From NCBI GenBank assembly GCA_016758965.1, contig JAEPRB010000349.1:1-28314 (forward strand): DNA of 28,314 nt. Direction: 5' to 3'. The notes below the pieces were generated by a model. That model had not been told where the DNA came from and searched no databases. It was given only the letters and a program-made list of their open reading frames with translations. Source of the stretch: Circinella minor. Its lineage: Eukaryota > Mucoromycota > Mucoromycetes > Mucorales > Lichtheimiaceae. Within the stretch, counting starts at the first letter, position 1. Each line of letters opens with the position of its first letter. A program made the position numbers and the translations under genes. Positions 22,213 to 28,314 of the stretch are shown here, one piece after another.

Positions 22213-23114
22213 TTATATTAATATATAAACATCAAATATTAGTATAAGTACAATATTTCCATTACATAAATATTTCAAGATGTCGTTACTGAAGTCTTCA
22301 AAAATAAAAATAAAAACAGTATATGATTTTTTTTACTTTAGGAATTAATTCTTAATTTAATTTGATATATATACAATATACTTATTTAATAGATCTTCAA
22401 ATGGGTTGAAATTTCAAAGTATTACGATTCAACTAGTCTTTCATATTTTTATTCATAATTCTTTTATTTAAAGTAGAGTAAAACCCAGTTTAAATAAGAC
22501 ATGTTTCATATATTATAGCAGACTTGAACAAGAGCAAGCATAAATAAAACAGACGAAGGGCGCGCCATGTTACTAAAGTGCCCGCTCAGAATTGGCGCGC
22601 CCCACCTCGTCTGTTTATGAATTTTTGGCGCGCCCATAGTCATTCCTTTATTTATTCAGAGCTGATATTATGGCTGTATTGTATTAAAAAACGGTGATGG
22701 TTTTTTTTTACTTACTGTCGTTTGAAGCTGTCTTACGTAGACAATGTGTCCCCTCCTACTTAGGATTTATATAAACAATTTTTACTTTTGCTTTTATTTG
22801 TACAAAGTCGATCATGAAGTTTTTTTTTTTTACTTCAACAGCCAAGGGAGCTTTCACAAATGTCGTACTCACCTGAAAAGAAGAGCTTTTTATCTCTGAA
22901 AACTGGATGTCATTTTCATATTTTTAATGATATATGATATATACGTAACTCGTTTGTAAGATAGCCATATATGGCTCTACGGTAAAGTAAAAAAAAAGTC
23001 ACATCATTTATTTGTTATCTTCTTGATAATGATAGAAATTATATAATATATAACATGATGAACTGGACAAAATAGCCCTGAATTGAAAATAAAAGGTTTT
23101 TGCTATGTATATAA
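22213..23114. other. Gene-poor stretch downstream of the adenylation gene
   Basis: Apart from the GC-rich hairpin at 22547-22616, I see AT-rich DNA and one short leftward coding-like piece at about 22830-22920 (YENDIQFSEIKSSSFQ) with no start or domain. No carrier or reductase domain of the neighbouring adenylation gene can be read here. Confidence 0.5.
22547..22635. repeat. GC-rich hairpin with three GGCGCGCC palindromes
   Basis: AAACAGACGA (22547-22556) pairs with TCGTCTGTTT (22607-22616). Inside it, GGGCGCGCC (22558-22566) pairs with GGCGCGCCC (22594-22602), leaving a 27-nt loop. A third GGCGCGCCC lies at 22627-22635, outside the stem. Three CpG-rich octamers within 80 bp are very unlike the surrounding AT-rich DNA. 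It may be a transposon end, a fold-back element or a protein-binding site. Confidence 0.75.
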
Positions 23115-25493
23115 CTATGCAATGTTATTGTTTACGGGATATAACAGCTGAATCTCATGTTTAAACATATCAATTGCTGTTTTGCGAACAACGGCTCCTT
23201 TACGTGATCTTGGCAATTGTTTATCAAAAGGTAAAATGTGTATTCTATCGGGAACCGAAACAACTGCATTATAAAGAGCGTATTTATTTCCTTGCCGTAC
23301 CGCTTCATGCACTACATAATAGCAGGAATTTCATTACTTATTTTTACATTCCATATAACCCTGAGACACATGATACCTATTTTTAAGAAACTATATTACC
23401 TTTGTCAGAAATTTTCTTTGAAGAATAATCAGATGCTTTTTCTCGATCCAGTTCAATCAGTACAGCTGTACATTCTCTATTTTCTCCTACAATAATACAG
23501 TTTCGAATTATTTGTTCACTACATATTATTTTTTCCATAGGTGTAGGGATTACTTTTTCACCATATGACCTAATTACAAAAAAGAAAAAAATAATACGTA
23601 TTCCCATAAGATAAATAATAATTATGATTTTTTTCGTTCTTGTCGTCTTGTTTGTATAATAATAATGTCACTAAATTCTTATTCATTAATGTATTTTTTA
23701 TATCCTTACGTACGTCTTAAATGCATCATCTATTCTTCCAACCAAAGACCAATAAAAAGACCCATCAGTTAATTGCTTTTGCTTTACAAATAAATCCCTG
23801 GTAGCGAAATCACCATTAGGTCTGTTAGCAACACCTTTGGCAAGCGAAAGATGATTATTGTGAATAATACATTGATATAATTCTTCGTCACTACTTATTT
23901 TGTTATTGCTCTTGAGTTCCAGAGATTCATTTAGACTATCATATTTCTCAAAAGATATATATTGCATTAATTCGCTTGTTACATGGACACTATATCCATG
24001 ACAATTTTTCTTTGAAACATCGGATAAACAAATAATGCCAGTTTCTTACAATATAGATTGAGAAAGAGTAATGGTATGGTTACAAATTAGTATTATCTAC
24101 TTACGCGTACATGATAAAAAGATCGAGACGACCGGAAAAGAAAAGAATAGTCCTCCATACCTGTTGATCCATAGTTACTTTGTAGATTCAGTCCTTTTGA
24201 CATCAAAAAGTCACCAATCGGCTTACAAAGCATTCCCCCAAAGTACATGCAAAATTTGATTCTTTTGAATACCGTTGCTATTTTCGTTTGATAGTGATTG
24301 CTACCATTATTAATATCACGACTTGTTACTTGCTGCTTTTGCTCTTGTTCATCTTTGACTATCATATAATTAGCCAGTTGTTCCAGGATAGCTGGAGGAG
24401 CGAACAGAAATGTACCATGAAACGTTTCTGAAGCGGCAAGCAAATCTGCTGGTTTTGGTCTGTTATTATGAAATACAACAATACTGGATCCAGCTAATAT
24501 TGCTGACAGCAAAAAATCAATGTCGGGACCCGTTATCAATAAGATGGGAATTAATAAGACATCAGAAGGTTCAAAGGGTACATTGGCATCATGCATTCGC
24601 TGGGACAGTGTCACGAGAGCCGAGTACAGAATGGATCGTGTGCTCCAACCAATTAATTTGGGAAGTTTAGTTGATCCAGAGGTATGCATGTAAATAACTA
24701 TATCAGTTGAAAGAGTTTCCTTTCTACTGTTGCTCTTGTTAATAATGTCGTTGCTGTCAGTCAAGAGTAGTGTTTGTTCTTGAGTGTTATTCTTCGGCGA
24801 TGAAATATTACAACTGTTATTCTTAATGCCTTCATCTCCTAGTATCCCTGTTGCTACTGGTAATGACGGCGATGTTACTTTTATATTGTTCGCGAGTTCG
24901 TCAATATTAAGTTGATTATTCCATATTTTGATTTGAATACTATTTAGAGCTGCTGTTGTTGAATGATCTTTTTGGATCATATTAATAGTGGCCATCATTA
25001 CTTCTTTTGCACATCTCAAAGCCTTGTTATAACATGCTTCTGAAGTAACTATATAGCTCACATTTGTTTTTTGAAGCAGATGAATAATAGCAGCATCAGA
25101 ATCATGAGTTGCCAATGGAAAATAAATTAAACCAAGTTTTAATGTGGCAAGTAATGTAAGTACTGATTGTACTGGATCATCGTTAAGAACTGCGAGGCAT
25201 TTCTTTTCTTGAACTGTCGCCGTCGATTCATTTTCTTCTTCTTGTACTTTATGTAAAGAAAAAGAAGAAGACTGAGCTTGCAAAAAAGTAGGTTTCCATA
25301 TGTTCGCCAAATTAGTACTAATATTATCAACCTGACCGTATGTTAAGATCTTGTATTCCAATGAATTAGGGTATGGTTGGTAGCGTATAAAGACTCTGTC
25401 GTGATAACGAGTTGCATATGTTTTAAATAGTTGAATAATTGAATCAAAATCTGTATATTTTGGAAAAGCTGAATAATAATAATCTTGAGTCAT
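23115..25493 (-). CDS. Adenylation-domain (AMP-binding) protein, NRPS-like/carboxylate-reductase class, lacking carrier and reductase domains
   Basis: Four exons: 25493-24161, 24044-23714, 23569-23400, 23311-23115; 676 residues. Core motifs are present: HTSGSTKLPK (A3, about 270-279), NYGSTETG (A5, 440-447), NGDFATRDLF, YWSLVGRIDD with SYGEKVIPTPME (A7-A8), and LPRSRKGAVVRK (A10; Lys649 in the position of the adenylation lysine). It should activate a carboxylic acid with ATP to an acyl-adenylate. The VIPTPME type is usual for adenylation domains of NRPS-like carboxylate/aminoadipate-type reductases, where a phosphopantetheine carrier and an NAD(P)H reductase follow. Here a stop comes 27 residues after Lys649. 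N-terminal and middle parts carry long Ser/Asn-rich inserts (about 71-95 and 205-262). Substrate unknown. Confidence 0.85.
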
Positions 25494-27310
25494 AATAAAT
25501 TATACGTATCAAGCAATAGTAACAGTGATAATAAAAGAGAAAAAGGAGGTAAAGAGATATATACATTAAGGTAACAATGTTATGGGATTATTTTATAGTT
25601 GAAATAAGTTAGTGTTTACAGGCATGTTAGTATGTAAAAACCATTCACCTGGATTATGTTTCAACATTCAATCTTGATGTAAACATTAAAACAGGTAATG
25701 TTATTGCTACTATTCCGATTAACAGGAAATTATTATTTTGTATTACGTATGAAACGAAACGGTTGCCTATCAAATTTAAGGACGTGTTATATTTGACTTG
25801 GTAAAATTTAGCCAATTCCCATTTGCATACGTAGAATGGTTTCGAACCACATCAAATGCTTAAAAGTAATAGAAAAGCAAAAGGAGTAATAAATATTACT
25901 GTGCATAATTATTTTGATTTTTGCTTATCATACATGGTTAATGGCACTAATGGGAATAATATATCGCAAGCTTATTTTATTTTGTCAATTTTTTACACTA
26001 CATGAGTATTATTTTTGTGATTATCATTTTAGCAAAACTCTTTTTGTCTCTATATATGAATAAAGTACAGCTTTCTGGTTACAAGCAATGTATATTTTGA
26101 AATGCTGATGACGTTTGGTCACAATATACATCTATTATTATTATAACCCCTGACTGTACACTCTTTTCCCTTATCTTTTATTTTTTTATATACTTTCATA
26201 TAGAGGCTAGTGAAAACAGCAGTCAAACAACAGAAGAGACATTAAAAGTTTATACAGTATTTTTTAATTATTTCATTGAAATAATAGTATCGATATCAAA
26301 CAAGAGCAAAAATTGAAACAGAGTCTTTAAATTGATGATTGTCTTCGGTACTACTAAATAAAAAGTAGTGATATTGTAGACACTTGGTTTATCGATATAT
26401 ATATTTGCCTGAATGTTATGCAAGTCCTTATTTTTTATTAGAAGCGCGTGTACGGAACCATCTACTTCAGTATTAGAAGGAATGGACGACTCATTTAATT
26501 ATAGTCATTGTTATTCTTGCTATCATAATCTGTGCAAGACGTTTTGGGCGTATTAATCTAGTCGTGCATGTTGGCATTAGCTGAAAATAGTAGCTCATCT
26601 CTAGTTTTGACACTTTGGATTGATGAGATGCTACACTTTAGTGTGTCCTTGCTAGTTTACTATCGTTCTTTCGGCGTTTTCAACATCATCTTCAGTTTAA
26701 TAAGATGTCTGTGTGCTTCCTTGTTTGACCAATCTGATTTCAGTTTCTATTCTAATTACATGTTTGTCTATTTTATTTGGTCATATTTTACTTTTTATAT
26801 TGGTTCTACGTACAAATTACGAAATATACTAACAAATCTATTCTTTTACGTACAATAGACTTTTTTTTTACGTATATTAATTCATTTGTCACTACGTATT
26901 CCTGTCCTAGTATTATGATCATTACCTTTAGTCAAGATTAGCATACTTTTTTTAGACACTACCAATGATATTAATGTAAGTGCTGAGTATATCAGTTTAA
27001 TTTTTGTTGTTTTTGTTTCATTTGGCAGGCCGTTAGCTTTGAGCTTTGTAATCTAAACTGTTTCAATAGATCCTTGTGAAGATGAATACAAAGATAGAGT
27101 CGTATTTAAAAAATACAACATGGTGCAAACATTTTTTTATCTTTATTCTGTGACAAACATTTAACTCTTCCGTACCATTTTTTCCGTTCATTTTTTAGCG
27201 CCATATGTATAAATTACATCCAATTTTTTTTTAAAAACAATATATACACTCATACGCTCATTCTTCTCCATTTTTGTAATTTGATGTTATTTATGTAGGG
27301 CATATTATTG

Positions 27311-27420
27311 GAGTTACGCAGTGCGTCCGAGACTCGCGTCCAGAGCGTCAAGCGGACTTCAACTCAATATGAAATTTCCTAATATGTTCGATTACCCGCG
27401 TGTAACGCGGGAAGCCAAGC
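27311..27420. repeat. GC-rich block with two stem-loops
   Basis: GTCCG (27325-27329) and CGGAC (27353-27357) form one inverted pair. CCCGCG (27395-27400), TGTAA and CGCGGG (27406-27411) form a compact 6-bp hairpin. The block is rich in CpG against an AT-rich background and lies about 500 bp before the recombinase start. It may be an edge of the recombinase-bearing element; that is inference. Confidence 0.55.
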
Positions 27421-27677
27421 AAAAATGTTGTCAAAACATGAATGTTTCTTAATAAAAAATAAAACAAAAGTGTGTTTTCCAACCATTATAATAATAGTTT
27501 ATTTTTTGTTAAAGTTTGATTGAAGAGGAAACATATAAAAAAAATATAACATTAAGGATAGTATCATATATGATAGTTTAAAAAATATCTTAATTGAGGT
27601 GATCTAGTGGTGAGCAAAAAATAAAAAAAAAGAACTTCTTGAAATTACTTCTTTACAATTCGTTGAATCAAAGAACT

Positions 27678-27785
27678 ATGCTAAACATTTCATGCCAAGA
27701 TTATAAATCATAAGCTAATAGCATATAGTTCTACTCGGTATACATGCTAAGCTTTTCAATCCCAAATCAGAACCGTAAGCTGATG
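27678..27785. repeat. Degenerate direct repeat upstream of the recombinase gene
   Basis: Two related units begin with ATGCTAA at 27678 and 27744 (66-nt spacing). Each continues with TTTCA, CC, an AT-rich part and AAGCT-AT, with many differences. They could be recombinase or regulator binding repeats, or simply old duplications. Confidence 0.35.
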
Positions 27786-27842
27786 AATAAAAACTATTCT
27801 AATAATAAAATAATCTTTGCTCAGCAGCAATGAACTAAAAAC

Positions 27843-27850
27843 TATATAAA
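27843..27850 (+). promoter_or_regulatory. Probable TATA box of the recombinase gene
   Basis: TATATAAA stands 75 bp before the chosen ATG at 27925 and is followed by a pyrimidine-rich leader, a good arrangement for a fungal core promoter. Confidence 0.5.
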
Positions 27851-27924
27851 CGTTGACGATTATCACAACGACTCGTAATCCTCCTCTCTATTATCATTTT
27901 TTCCCTTTTTTTATTCTATCAATT

Positions 27925-28314
27925 ATGCCTCGATCACAAAAACAACAACGTCAAGATAATGCTGGTTCTTCAGCAAGAAGGGAAGATATTCATCAAGCCC
28001 AATTGGAACAACAACTGGAAGATGCAGTGATCCATACAAATGAAATAGCCAAATCACTACAACCAAAAGCCACCAAGAGTGCATACAAACCCAAGCAGAA
28101 AGAGTTTAAAGAATGGTGTAAAGAAAAAGGTTTTAGTAGAATAACTCGATATCAAGTAACTGGTAAAAAGTTGAATTTATTTTTACAAGAAAAAGTAAGT
28201 ATCATTTTTATTTATGCAAAACGTTAATGCAAATCTATTTCATCCAAACTAAATAATTCAACCCAGGTTCTTGGTAGAGAACGACGCACTCCTGGTAGAA
28301 GAAAGAGAAATGCA
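27925..28314 (+). CDS. Crypton/Ndc10-like tyrosine recombinase, 5' part
   Basis: Exon 1 is 27925-28194; intron 28195-28266 (72 bp, GTAAGT to CAG, phase 0); exon 2 starts at 28267 and runs off the window. The visible 106 residues contain SLQPKATKSAYKPKQKEF, KEWCKEKGF and YQVTGKKLNLFLQEK, then a basic VLGRERRTPGRRKR stretch. This is how the N-terminal core-binding region of Crypton-type (Ndc10/GCR1-related) tyrosine recombinases of Mucoromycota begins, as far as I recognise the family. The catalytic Arg/His/Tyr residues lie outside the window. The frame is open upstream to 27853, but MPRSQKQQ is the natural start since the extension lies in the leader after the TATA box. Its activity cannot be judged here. 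Confidence 0.65.

Larger units (their letters stand above)
25494..27924. other. Long gene-poor intergenic region
   Basis: About 2.4 kb upstream of the adenylation gene. A hydrophobic rightward frame at 26568-26858 has no recognisable features. Two short coding-like stretches, each following an AG acceptor-like site, lie at about 26203-26315 and 26442-26549, but I cannot join them into a gene. Several TACGTA palindromes occur (25503, 25743, 25828, 26806, 26867, 26894). The GC-rich block at 27311-27420 and the promoter-proximal repeats are listed separately. Confidence 0.5.

Noticed and set aside
25815..25860. Possible tRNA B-box GGTTCGAAACC on the minus strand
   Set aside because: No matching acceptor, D or anticodon stems can be formed upstream; the 3' side does not pair with any nearby 5' strand.
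26568..26858. Rightward 96-codon hydrophobic frame
   Set aside because: It is rich in Phe, Leu, Ile and Tyr as expected from T-rich DNA; no signal peptide context, homologous motif or promoter could be supported.
27595..27625. tRNA A-box-like GATCTAGTGGTGAGC
   Set aside because: No anticodon arm or B-box follows within tRNA distance.

Overview
The window is strongly AT-rich nuclear DNA of a filamentous fungus, most likely Mucoromycota (Mucorales-like). The grounds are short GT-AG introns (mostly about 70-140 bp) with GTAAGT/GTATGT-type donors, long homopolymer and microsatellite runs, CAA/ACA codon repeats, an alginate-lyase-fold protein of a kind expected in glucuronan-walled fungi, and a Crypton-like recombinase gene. 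No tRNA, rRNA or CRISPR was found. Gene assignments come from reading motifs by eye. Exon structures were worked out by hand from splice signals and reading-frame continuity.

Layout. (1) 121-3500 (+): 5'-truncated BRSK/GIN4-type Ser/Thr kinase, ten exons. The left ~130 bp does not look like kinase and reads as an acidic open frame on the other strand. (2) 4114-5700 (-): secreted, probably GPI-anchored alginate/glucuronan-lyase-like protein, single exon. (3) 6053-9488 (-): eight-exon SMCR8/folliculin-type longin-DENN protein with a conserved GAP arginine finger. (4) 10217-18407: a three-gene module of two paralogous HPGD-like short-chain dehydrogenases (both -, nine exons each, identical intron positions and phases) flanking a Zn2Cys6 transcription factor (+, 13740-16330). 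(5) 18408-23114: a decayed region without an intact gene, holding a dead Tc1/IS630-type transposase, two unidentified frames each broken by one TGA, a MITE-like element with imperfect terminal inverted repeats, and a GC-rich GGCGCGCC hairpin. (6) 23115-25493 (-): four-exon adenylation (AMP-binding) protein of the NRPS-like/carboxylate-reductase class that stops where a carrier domain would normally begin. (7) 25494-27924: long gene-poor stretch with a GC-rich hairpin block near its end. (8) 27925-28314 (+): 5' end of a Crypton/Ndc10-like tyrosine recombinase gene, running off the window.

The most coherent functional unit is the dehydrogenase-regulator-dehydrogenase module. The regulator is divergent from SDR1 across about 1.8 kb that contains clear dyad symmetries, and related motifs recur upstream of SDR2. 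A pathway-specific regulon is a reasonable inference but is not proven. The kinase, wall enzyme and SMCR8-like gene look like ordinary genes sharing short, low-complexity intergenic spaces.
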